64,000 bases of DNA from VXOZ01 sp965220045 (GTDB lineage Bacteria > Chloroflexota > UBA11872 > VXOZ01). A model generated the notes under the pieces. It was not told where the DNA came from. It ran no database searches and was given only the letters and a program-made list of their open reading frames with translations. The DNA lies in assembly GCA_965220045.1 (NCBI GenBank), contig OZ244803.1:2976001-3040000 (forward strand), in the 5' to 3' direction. The translations under genes were made by a program, and so were the position numbers. The first letter of the stretch is position 1, and each line of letters starts with the position of its first letter. This document shows positions 1 to 7,667 of the stretch, one piece after another.

Positions 1-2
1 AG

Positions 3-632
3 GATGACATCCTCGCACTGGCGAGCATGGTGGAAAAGGCCATCACCCATGCTATCGACGCGCTGCGTGAGCGTGACCTGGAAGCATCGCAGGCCGTCGT
101 CGCGTTCGATGACGTCATTGACGAAAAACGCTTTGTCATCGAGGAACGCTGTGTCGACCTGCTCGCCACCCAGCAACCCGCGGCCCGCGACTTGCGCTGG
201 GTTATCGCTCTACTGCATATCGCGGTGGAATTGGAGCGCATGGGCGATTACGCGGAAGGCATCGGCAAGATCAGTCTCATGATGGGCGACGAGCCGCCGC
301 TCAAACCGCTCATCGACATACCCCGCATGGCCGACATGGCCATCAGCATGCTCCGCCGCAGCATCGACTCACTAGTGACCCGCGACGTCGACCTTGCGAA
401 GCAGGTCTGCGATGCCGACGACGAAGTGGACGCCCTGCACGAGCAAATCTATAACGAACTGCTCCTGTATATGATCAAGGACCCGCGCAGCATCCAACGC
501 GCGACGTACTTGCTCTGGGTGACCCACGACCTGGAACGCACCGCCGACCGCGCCACCAATATCGCCGAACGCGTGATCTACCTGGTAACCGGCAAGATGC
601 TGGACCTGAATCTTTCGAAACAGGTCAGTTGA
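3..632 (+). CDS. phoU: PhoU phosphate-signalling protein, 5' end cut by window
   Basis: PhoU is a cytoplasmic helical-bundle protein that links the Pst phosphate transporter to the PhoR/PhoB two-component system and damps phosphate uptake. The frame is open from base 3 (D-D-I-L-A-L-A-S before the first Met at base 27), so the true start lies upstream of the window; 209 residues are visible against a usual length near 220. Two PhoU repeats can be seen, each with a conserved E/D-rich helix: 'AFDDVIDE' early on and 'DADDEVDALHEQI' around residue 140, followed by 'HDLERTADRATNIAERV', the classic end of repeat two. Upstream pst genes would be expected outside the window. The downstream polyphosphate-type operon on the other strand fits a phosphate theme. 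Confidence 0.93.
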   Translation, partial: DDILALASMVEKAITHAIDALRERDLEASQAVVAFDDVIDEKRFVIEERCVDLLATQQPAARDLRWVIALLHIAVELERMGDYAEGIGKISLMMGDEPPLKPLIDIPRMADMAISMLRRSIDSLVTRDVDLAKQVCDADDEVDALHEQIYNELLLYMIKDPRSIQRATYLLWVTHDLERTADRATNIAERVIYLVTGKMLDLNLSKQVS

Positions 633-671
633 TCGGTGATCGGAAACTGCTAGGAGACCTTTCCATACTCT

Positions 672-929
672 GTCATTCCTGTAAGTGTCAGGTGATTTGT
701 TGACAGAATTGGTGACAACAATCGGTGGTGCTGCCTGCGAGTAAGACCTAATGGAGTGTCATTCCGAACGGAGCGCAGCGCAGTGAGGAATCTGGAGTCC
801 TAGCTCCATCAAACTACATATTGCATTGGCACTAGATTCCTCGCTGCGCTCGGAATGACGTGGATTGTATTCACTGATCATTGAGGGAAGATTCTGTCAA
901 CGAATTAGTCGACATTAACAGGGAATGAC
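672..929. repeat. Nested inverted-repeat element, copy 1 (MITE-like)
   Basis: About 258 bp with outer ends of about 40 bp in inverted orientation (GTCATTCC..GTTGACAGAATT at the left, the reverse complement at the right) and an inner palindrome built on GTCATTCCGAACGGAGCGCA / TGCGCTCGGAATGAC. No ORF is inside. Related copies occur near 11.0, 23.6 and 41.0 kb. It fills the space between phoU and the phosphatase gene. Confidence 0.75.
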
Positions 930-1010
930 ACAATCTGCTAACGCGCCAAGTGGGCAGGATATCCTGCCCACAAACCACGCAACACCCACACAATAAGAGG
1001 AAACACCGCA

Positions 1011-1406
1011 ATGAACCGCATACTCTTCGTCTGCGTGCACAATGCCGGGCGCAGCCAGATGGCGGAGGCGTTTCTCCGTCACCTCGCAGACGGCAGGGCA
1101 GAAGCGCAATCAGCGGGCACGGTGCCGGGGGAACGGGTGAATCCGATTGCCGGTCAGGTGATGGACGAGCGGGGCATCAGCCTCGCTGGGCACGCGCCCA
1201 AGCTGCTGACACAAGAACTCGTGGACTGGGCAGACAGAGTCATCACCATGGGCTGCGATATCGACGAATCGTGCCCGGTGGCAATCACAGAGGTGGAGGA
1301 CTGGGGTATTCCCAACCCCAGCGGGCAGCCATTGGCCGTGGTGCGGGATGTCCGCGACCAAGTCGAGGCGCGGGTTAGCCTTCTTCTACGCGAACTCGCC
1401 GGTTAG
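1011..1406 (+). CDS. Low-molecular-weight protein-tyrosine phosphatase / thioredoxin-type arsenate reductase
   Basis: This 131-residue protein has the full LMW-PTP fold signature: a first strand leading straight into the CX5R phosphate loop (C-V-H-N-A-G-R-S, residues 8-15) and a later 'DRVITMGCDIDESCP' segment. In this family the loop Cys attacks either phosphotyrosine or arsenate. The extra Cys residues in MGC and SCP (about residues 82 and 89) are where thioredoxin-coupled ArsC enzymes keep their resolving cysteines, so arsenate reductase is the slightly better reading. No ArsR or ArsB neighbour is seen. The 3' end overlaps the convergent kinase-like gene by 32 bases. Confidence 0.85.
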   Translation: MNRILFVCVHNAGRSQMAEAFLRHLADGRAEAQSAGTVPGERVNPIAGQVMDERGISLAGHAPKLLTQELVDWADRVITMGCDIDESCPVAITEVEDWGIPNPSGQPLAVVRDVRDQVEARVSLLLRELAG

Positions 1407-2163
1407 CGGTACTGCCGCTCTGCACATCAGGCTGGGCGAGACGCGGTGACTGCTGCACGAGATTCTCCAAGTACTCGGAGACAATCTCGCTGATCTCCCG
1501 GTGAATCTTCTTCGGGCCGGGCGTGGCGTCTACCATGCGGAAGCCGTACTCTTTGGCGAGCCGGTGAAAGTGCTTGCGCAGCGATGCCTGGTACTTGAGA
1601 AAGCTCTCGAACATGCTGCTGCCCATTTGCAGGTCCATACCGGATTCCCAGTAATTGAGTTCGCCATACTTCGCCAGCGTGCGGTAGAAGAGCACTTCCG
1701 GCTCCGCATCGAGATAGATGATCAAGTCCGGTTCGAGCGCAATGCCAAAGAGGCGCTTCAGCCACTTCAGGTCGGCGCCGCGCGCCAGGTCCCGTGCCAT
1801 CAGCGTGTAGATGTAGCGGTCGGCGAGCACCACGAAGCCGGCTTGCATGGCGGGCACGATGCGGTTTTCCAACTGATCGGCAAGATCGGTGGCATAGAGT
1901 AAACTCAGCGTGGTCTTGCCCAGCAGATTGCCCTGCTTTGCCGAGGAAATGGCTTTGCCCAGAAGGTCGGACCGCCGAATGCCCATCTCGAGCACGGCGT
2001 GACCCGCTGATTCTAGAGACTCTTTGAGCATCTCCGCTTGCGTGGAGCGCCCGGAACAGTCTGAACCTTCGATGACGATGAGAGGGCCGCCAAGTTCGAG
2101 ATCTTCGAAAGAGGGCAGGCCGCAGCCGTAGAAGCGCGCGCGGCTTGGAAGTGTGGTTGAAAT
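1375..2163 (-). CDS. Thymidylate-kinase-like P-loop kinase (second of a tandem pair), atypical Walker A
   Basis: The protein (about 262 residues) matches the thymidylate kinase fold: P-loop 'IEGSDCSGRSTQ', LID/DRY-like 'VVLADRYIYTLMARDLARG', and 'DLIIYLDAEPEVLFYRT'. The invariant P-loop Lys (GKST) is Arg here (GRST), so ordinary dTMP kinase activity is doubtful. It follows a paralog with a normal P-loop and sits in the operon CHAD-ppx-kinase-kinase. Start choice: the frame is open upstream to an ATG at 2394, but that stretch is Arg-rich and looks non-coding, and it overlaps the previous gene. A GTG lies at 2265. An AAGGGG sequence sits 8 bases before an ATT at 2163, which gives an N-terminus similar in length to the paralog; I use that, tentatively. 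The enzyme may act on another (poly)phosphate substrate. Confidence 0.78.
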   Translation of the reverse strand: MSTTLPSRARFYGCGLPSFEDLELGGPLIVIEGSDCSGRSTQAEMLKESLESAGHAVLEMGIRRSDLLGKAISSAKQGNLLGKTTLSLLYATDLADQLENRIVPAMQAGFVVLADRYIYTLMARDLARGADLKWLKRLFGIALEPDLIIYLDAEPEVLFYRTLAKYGELNYWESGMDLQMGSSMFESFLKYQASLRKHFHRLAKEYGFRMVDATPGPKKIHREISEIVSEYLENLVQQSPRLAQPDVQSGSTANRRVRVEEG

Positions 2164-2302
2164 TTGGTCATCCCCTTGTTTACGGCTTGTCGTATGTCCG
2201 GTCTCGTCGCGTTGTTGCCGGCCGTACCGGTCACAGCGGCAGCAACGCGCGTACCCACCACCCACCTGGATGCGCTGAGGAGCGACTGCTCGTCCCAGCG
2301 AG

Positions 2303-3010
2303 TTAGTTCGTCTTGGGCGGCTCGTAATCCGCCAGCTTCTCTTGCACCACTCTTTGCACTTCTCCCCAGGTCTCATGGATAGAGCGCGTCGCATCGATGA
2401 CCTCGAACTGCTCCGGGCGCGCCATCCGGTCGTACTGGTCTTTGATTCTGCCCTGGAACAGTTTGAAGCTTTCCACCGGGTCCAGTGAAAGGCCCGTATC
2501 CATGCCTGCTTCGTAGTACTTCAGCGACGGACGGCCGAAGAGGATGCGGGAGATCGACACCTCAAGCGGCGCATGGAAATAGAAGGCAATAGTCGGCTGC
2601 ACGGCAAAGCGATAGGTGTTGCGCACCCATTGCAGATCACAGCCGCGCGCTACGTCCCGCGCGTAGGCGGTATACACGTAACGGTCTGCCAGCACGATAC
2701 AGCCGGCGTGGAGCGGCGGCAGGATGACTTTCTCGTAGCGGTCGGCAAAGTCGCACGCGTGAATGAGGCTGAACGTCGTGGGCGTGAGCAACTCCTTGCG
2801 TTTGGCGCGCCGCGTCGCCTGCTTGACGATGGCCGACGAGTTCCACTCGGTAAAGACTACCGGATAGCCCTGGGACTGCAGCCAGACGCGCAGGAGGTGG
2901 AGTTGCGTACTCTTGCCGGAGCCGTCGCAACCTTCGACCACGATCAAGCGGCCGGGGTACTTCTTATTGAGGCCTAGGCCGCGAATCTTCTTTTGTGCCA
3001 CTTGGCGCAT
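2303..3010 (-). CDS. Thymidylate-kinase-like P-loop kinase (first of a tandem pair)
   Basis: A 235-residue member of the thymidylate kinase superfamily, with an intact P-loop 'VVEGCDGSGKSTQ' (about residues 25-37), the DR(Y) segment 'VLADRYVYTAYARDVARG', and a C-terminal 'VIDATRS' nucleotide-binding strand. True Tmk phosphorylates dTMP. Two diverged copies in one operon with Ppx and CHAD suggest at least one has another role. Polyphosphate kinase 2 has the same fold, so a polyphosphate-linked kinase is a reasonable alternative. The ATG at 3010 directly abuts the GGGAG ribosome site; the GTG at 3001 (9-base spacing) may be the real start. The gene is about 85 bases downstream of ppx. Confidence 0.82.
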   Translation of the reverse strand: MRQVAQKKIRGLGLNKKYPGRLIVVEGCDGSGKSTQLHLLRVWLQSQGYPVVFTEWNSSAIVKQATRRAKRKELLTPTTFSLIHACDFADRYEKVILPPLHAGCIVLADRYVYTAYARDVARGCDLQWVRNTYRFAVQPTIAFYFHAPLEVSISRILFGRPSLKYYEAGMDTGLSLDPVESFKLFQGRIKDQYDRMARPEQFEVIDATRSIHETWGEVQRVVQEKLADYEPPKTN

Positions 3011-3095
3011 CTCCCTTCAATCAAAATTCTGCACGGGACACGTATACGAATGGGGTTCTCAGGTGCCCGCGCGCAGCCAATAAAATCAGCAATTC

Positions 3096-4748
3096 CTACG
3101 GAAATGCTTCGGTCTCAGCACGCTGCAACTGACCGCGAGGGCGGTCAAGTTTTAAGTGTACACCAAATGTTGCTGCAATGTCAGTAAGCATTGCCTTCGT
3201 CTCGCGGAGTTCGCAGACCGCATCGGGGTCGGCAGTAATAAGCAGCGTCAGGTTGCGGTGATCGGGTGAGAAAGCGCACGTGACGGATTCCACAAGGCCC
3301 GACTCGCTGCGGTCAAGCGCCTCGCTCAGTTGCAGCATTGCGCCCAGCTTTGCCACGGCCTCCACGTCGCCTTTGCGCAAGAGCGAGCGGTAGTCCGGCC
3401 AGCGCTTGAGTGGACCGACATTGCCGTTGTGCATTGCCACGAGACAGGCGACGATCAGCAGTTCGCGGTGGGTCAGACCATCGATGCCCGTGCGCGTAAG
3501 CAGGTAGAAGCCGTGCTCGTCGTGGTTGTAGTAATTCACGGCAACCCCCACGTCGTGCAGAAGGGCCGCGATTCGCAGCAGCCTGCGCTCGCCGTCGCCA
3601 TAGCCGTGCAGCGGCGTCAGTTGATCGAAAAGCGATAGTGATAGGTCGGCCACGTGGTTGGCGTGGGGCTCGTCAACGTTGTAGAAGCGCATGAGATTGG
3701 TGGTGGAAAAGAGCGCCGGATCGGGTACGCGCGGTTCCACTAGTTCTCCGCCCAAGACATGATTGAAGAACAGGCCTTCACGCAGTCCCCTGCCGCTGAT
3801 GACCAGCGACTTGGCGCCGATGGTCCGGGCAAGGCCGCACACCACCGCCGCTCCGGCCACGATGATGTCCGCTCGTTTGGTGGAAAGGCCCGGCACCTTG
3901 CGCCGCTCCTCGAGATTCAGCTTGCGGAGCATGGCGTAGATGTCCTCCACCGCATCCATGGGAAGAATCATGCCGTGGAGAAGGTCCACCGGGTACCCTG
4001 TCTGCCGGCGGTAGATCTTGGCAATGTTACGCACGGTGCCGCCGATGCCAATGAGGACCAGCTTGCCATTCCACTCAAGTCCGCGAGCGTTTCGTATAGG
4101 GTCACGGTCTTTGGGAGGGCCGTTCTTGGCTTTTGCGGCGTCAGTGCCGGGCCCATCGAGCCAGTCCAGGGGTCGGAGGTTGCGTGCGATGTGTTTCTCC
4201 AAGGCGCGAAGCTGCTTGTTGCCCGGCTTATCACGATTCAAGAATGCCGTCGTAAGCGTGATGGAGCCGAGGGGAAGGCTGATCTTGTGTGTGGCGGCAC
4301 GCTCCTGCGCGCGCACGATCTGCACGCTGCCGCCGCCAATGTCCACGGCGACACAGTCGTCTACAGCGGAGCTGTTCACCGCCGCCACGTAGTCGTAATA
4401 AGCTTCTTCATCACCAGAGATGATGTTGACGCGCAGTCCGGTCTCGGAATTGATGCGGTCCACGATTGCCGGCCCATTGCCAGCACGCCGCAAGGCGCTG
4501 GTGGCGACCCCAATCACGTGGGTCACGCGATGGGCTGTACAGAAGCGCGCCAGCACGCGTGAGATCTCCAGCGTACGGTCTATCGCTTCCGGGGTGAGGT
4601 TGCCGTCCGCATCGAGCTGCTCGCCCAAGCGCAGCGTTTCGCGCAATTCGTCAACAAGCTTGAACGCCCTGTCGGGATACACCTCCAACAGCGCCAGACG
4701 CGCCGAATTGGAGCCGATGTCAATTACGGCGACGCGTTCTCCCGTCAT
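3096..4748 (-). CDS. ppx: Ppx/GppA exopolyphosphatase with C-terminal HD domain
   Basis: This 550-residue protein hydrolyses polyphosphate or pppGpp in the family. The N-terminal ASKHA fold is clear: phosphate-1 motif 'AVIDIGSNSARLALLE' (residues 7-22), phosphate-2 'VAVDIGGGSVQIV' (about 137-149), and adenosine motif 'LVLIGIGGTVRNIAK'. The C-terminal half carries an HD-type domain ('RIAALLHDVGVAVNYYNHDEHG', then 'HNGNVGP'), as in long Ppx proteins such as the E. coli enzyme. A GAGGAG ribosome site lies 6 bases before the ATG. The order CHAD-ppx-kinase-kinase, with phoU nearby on the other strand, points to polyphosphate or phosphate storage. Ppx and GppA activities cannot be told apart from sequence alone. 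Confidence 0.92.
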   Translation of the reverse strand: MTGERVAVIDIGSNSARLALLEVYPDRAFKLVDELRETLRLGEQLDADGNLTPEAIDRTLEISRVLARFCTAHRVTHVIGVATSALRRAGNGPAIVDRINSETGLRVNIISGDEEAYYDYVAAVNSSAVDDCVAVDIGGGSVQIVRAQERAATHKISLPLGSITLTTAFLNRDKPGNKQLRALEKHIARNLRPLDWLDGPGTDAAKAKNGPPKDRDPIRNARGLEWNGKLVLIGIGGTVRNIAKIYRRQTGYPVDLLHGMILPMDAVEDIYAMLRKLNLEERRKVPGLSTKRADIIVAGAAVVCGLARTIGAKSLVISGRGLREGLFFNHVLGGELVEPRVPDPALFSTTNLMRFYNVDEPHANHVADLSLSLFDQLTPLHGYGDGERRLLRIAALLHDVGVAVNYYNHDEHGFYLLTRTGIDGLTHRELLIVACLVAMHNGNVGPLKRWPDYRSLLRKGDVEAVAKLGAMLQLSEALDRSESGLVESVTCAFSPDHRNLTLLITADPDAVCELRETKAMLTDIAATFGVHLKLDRPRGQLQRAETEAFP

Positions 4749-4795
4749 GTACGCTCCTCGTCAAGCATATCTAACTAGAATTGGCCCAGGCGGCG

Positions 4796-5776
4796 TTACG
4801 GTGGCGTGGTCATGATTGCGTGCAGGCGTTCACGAAACGCGGTCCCGGTCAGACGGTCCCACATGGCGGAAAACGATTCGGCCAGCGTCCGTGCACGCTC
4901 GTCGCAGTATGCCAGGTAGGCGCCCAGCGCTTCCATCGTTGCGGGAGGGCAAGCCGCACTGTCAGCGGAGCGTTGCCATTTGTCCGAGAGCTTGCGCAAC
5001 ACCTTGCTCGCCACGTACGCATCGTTCATCTCGCCGAGATGGTCTTGGGCCTCTTTCAAATCGTCAATTGCGTCTTCCACTTGGGCGTCGAGAGCTTCCC
5101 GCAGGAACTCCAGCGCATAGCGCAAGCGCTTGCAATCGATGCGCAATTCGTGCAACCGCTCAAGCGATGATCCCTGCAACGAGGGTCCATAGGCAAGTAC
5201 CTTTTCGTAGCGAATGCTGAGGAGGCCCGGCACTTCCGCCCAGACCAGCGGCTCACGCGGGATAGACTGGGCAGCGGTCGCCGCACCGTTGGCATCGCTA
5301 CCGCCTGCCGGCGGGCGTTCGGGATTCAGGAACGTCCCAATCCACTGTTTGAGCACGCGGTAGCGTGTGCTTGCCAGGTACTCTCGCATCGCGCTGTGGG
5401 CCTGGTCTCTCTTCTTTTCCCACCGTCGCGAGAGCGGTTCGAGCGAGTCGTTCGCTAACGCCGATAGTTCCCCGCGGTAGTGTTCTAAGTTGGCCAGCAT
5501 GACATCGTAGTCCCGCACGGGTCCGAGGGCGCGTCCCAGGTGGCGGAGGTCTTTGCGCAAATAGGCTGCGTGCTGCTTGGGGAGGTACGGTCGATACAAC
5601 TGCATTGCCGCCCGCATGCGGCGCACGGCTACACGCATGTCGTGCAATTCTTCAATGTCTCTGCCGACGATGGCGCCCGCTTCATGCCGCAGCATGCGGT
5701 TGAAGTGGAAGCGGAGAGTCTTGCGCGCGGCTGCGGCAACAGTATCGCGCGGCACAATGCCCGGACGCTTGGCCAA
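4796..5776 (-). CDS. CHAD domain protein
   Basis: The CHAD domain is an all-helical domain with conserved His and basic residues that binds polyphosphate. Here (326 residues) both pseudo-repeats are seen: 'ELHDMRVAVRRMRAAMQLY' near residue 45 and 'LHELRIDCKRLRYALEFL' near residue 210, each with the H-x-x-R-(V/I)-x-x-(R/K)-(R/K)-x-R pattern. There is no N-terminal CYTH domain, so this is a stand-alone CHAD protein. It is the first gene of the minus-strand operon, 47 bases ahead of ppx. The start is a TTG at 5776 with no convincing ribosome site, and no ATG or GTG is available nearby. It may tether Ppx or the kinases to polyphosphate granules (inference). Confidence 0.88.
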   Translation of the reverse strand: MAKRPGIVPRDTVAAAARKTLRFHFNRMLRHEAGAIVGRDIEELHDMRVAVRRMRAAMQLYRPYLPKQHAAYLRKDLRHLGRALGPVRDYDVMLANLEHYRGELSALANDSLEPLSRRWEKKRDQAHSAMREYLASTRYRVLKQWIGTFLNPERPPAGGSDANGAATAAQSIPREPLVWAEVPGLLSIRYEKVLAYGPSLQGSSLERLHELRIDCKRLRYALEFLREALDAQVEDAIDDLKEAQDHLGEMNDAYVASKVLRKLSDKWQRSADSAACPPATMEALGAYLAYCDERARTLAESFSAMWDRLTGTAFRERLHAIMTTPP

Positions 5777-6020
5777 TCGCTTGCGGTCGAGTGACGTGGT
5801 GATTGCTCTCTCTTCAATCGTGGCTAACGGCTGCGGATTGATCGGCTATAAATTCGTCTGCGGGTGCTGGCACAGCGCGTCGCGGATGGAGCAGAGGAGC
5901 ATCGCAGCATGCTCGCAGATACCTGTCCTGCCGGCCACCGCTCAGGCAAACCCAGCCTTCGCACAACGTTAACCTATCAAGATCAACGGTAGATTGCCAG
6001 ACCGTTTTCACCGCATTCCA

Positions 6021-6237
6021 GTCGGTGCGGGCGACCACAAGGGTCGCCCCTACGCTTGAATTAGGATGCGGGGTCGAATGTAGGGGCAACCCTCGTGGTT
6101 GCCCTCGTCTCCCACCTGGCAACGTTGGTGAGAGTACTCCCTAGCTGCTGCTAGTCGGTGCGGCGACCACAAGGGTCGCCCCTACGCTTGAATTAGGATG
6201 CGGGGTCGAATGTAAGGGCAACCCTTGTGGTTGCCCT
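6021..6237. repeat. Two direct copies of an 85-bp palindromic repeat
   Basis: Copies at 6021-6105 and 6154-6237 are nearly identical. Each is an inverted repeat: GCGACCACAAGGGTCGCCCC near the left and GGGGCAACCC(T/C)(T/C)GTGGTTGCCC at the right, around an AT-richer centre. The rest of 5777-6273 holds no gene I can support. Confidence 0.8.
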
Positions 6238-6273
6238 CTGCTCTCATCCGACACCGCAATGGCAGAGAACTCC

Positions 6274-7404
6274 CTAGCGGCTGCCAGCGGTAACCGTCTC
6301 CTTCAGCGCCGCGAGGCAGGACTCTACGTCCTCGTCCGTGTTGTAGAAGTGCGGCGAGATGCGCACGCGTCCCTCTTTGGCCCAGACGTGGACACCGCCG
6401 GCGTGCAGGGCGTCACCGATCTGCTGGAAGTGCGGCGTTTCAAAGGAGACAATACCCGCGCGCTGTAGCGGGTCGCGCGGCGTCAGCGGCGTAATTCCCA
6501 GCCGCCGCAAACCCTCGTGCACCTGGCCCGAGAGGTCCAGCACCCGTTCCGTGATGTAGGGCATCCCCACTTGCCCCAAGAATCCCAGCGCCGCGTGCAG
6601 CGCATAGACCGCGGTGTAGTCGAGCAGCCCGGTCTCGAAGCGGCGGGCGTCGTCGTGGAAGGTGTAGTCGAGGGTACTGATAACAGACGGCGGTTCCGTG
6701 GTGCCGCGCCATCCCGCGTAGAAGGGCTGCAACCGGTCAAGAAGGTCGCGGCGGCAGTAGAGGAAGGCCAGCCCGTGTGTGGCGAGCAGCCATTTGCGAG
6801 TGCAGGCGGCAATGAAATCCACGCTGCCAACCTCCAGCGGAACCGCCCCCACTGATTGCGAGGCATCCACCAGCAGCAGCGCGCCGTGGGCGTGGGCGCA
6901 GTCTGCCACGGCCTCGAGGTCGGCCCGGTAGCCCGAACGATAGCTGACGTGGCTGATGACCACCAGTCGCGTGCGGTCGTCCACGTGCGCGGCAATGGCC
7001 GCCGGGGTCACCACGCCGCCGGCATGCCGCACCAGGCGCACGTCAACGCCAAAACGCCGGCCCAGATGCAGGCAGGCGATGATCGAGCTGGGAAACTCCA
7101 GATCGGTAACGACGATGTTATCGCCCGCTTCCCAAGGCAGACTGAATAGGACGGCGTTCACGCACTCGGTGGTGCTGGAGAGCAGCGCGATTTCCGGCGC
7201 GCTGCAGCCAATGAATTCGGCCACACGCTGGCGGCAATCGGCTTCGACCTCCTGCATTTCCGTGGGCGTGATCGCGCCTTGCAGCTTTTGTTCGACGTAC
7301 TGCTGCAAAGCGCCGGCGACCGTGCGTCCCAGGCACGACCCCGCCGCGGTATTGAGGTAAGCGCGCCCGCGCAGCCCGGGAAACTCGTCACGCCAGTCGG
7401 TCAT
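6274..7404 (-). CDS. Class V PLP aminotransferase / cysteine-desulfurase-like protein
   Basis: A 376-residue fold-type I PLP enzyme of the isopenicillin-N-epimerase / cysteine desulfurase group. It shows 'YLNTAAGSC' at the N-terminus, 'LLSSTTECVNAVL' for cofactor phosphate binding, 'LLVDASQSVGAVP' (Asp that pairs with the pyridine N, Gln/His partner) and 'FIAACTRKWLLATHGLAFLY', where the K is the Schiff-base lysine. No flexible Cys loop typical of NifS/SufS is seen, so an epimerase, lyase or aminotransferase role is more likely than sulfur transfer. I use the ATG at 7404 because an AGGAG lies 10 bases upstream; an in-frame ATG at 7422 lacks one. No suf or isc genes are nearby, and the substrate is unknown. 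Confidence 0.87.
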   Translation of the reverse strand: MTDWRDEFPGLRGRAYLNTAAGSCLGRTVAGALQQYVEQKLQGAITPTEMQEVEADCRQRVAEFIGCSAPEIALLSSTTECVNAVLFSLPWEAGDNIVVTDLEFPSSIIACLHLGRRFGVDVRLVRHAGGVVTPAAIAAHVDDRTRLVVISHVSYRSGYRADLEAVADCAHAHGALLLVDASQSVGAVPLEVGSVDFIAACTRKWLLATHGLAFLYCRRDLLDRLQPFYAGWRGTTEPPSVISTLDYTFHDDARRFETGLLDYTAVYALHAALGFLGQVGMPYITERVLDLSGQVHEGLRRLGITPLTPRDPLQRAGIVSFETPHFQQIGDALHAGGVHVWAKEGRVRISPHFYNTDEDVESCLAALKETVTAGSR

Positions 7405-7667
7405 GCTGTGCCGGCTCCTCATGTTTTACGGACCCTAGCATGTCGTGGCGGCAGCCTTACTAGTTGCGATAGTGCTACCAAGTCTGCGGGCATTATACGC
7501 TGATAGATAGAATATTGCGTACGAAGTCACTGTCGGGAGGTTGCCGCCATAGCCGCATGAGTTGCTATCAAAGCCTGCGGGCCAGGGGTAGACTGGAGTG
7601 AGTGTATTGGCAGCTCCGCATCCATCCGCGACCATGCGTGTTGTGTGAAGCCCAGAGGAAGAGCGTA

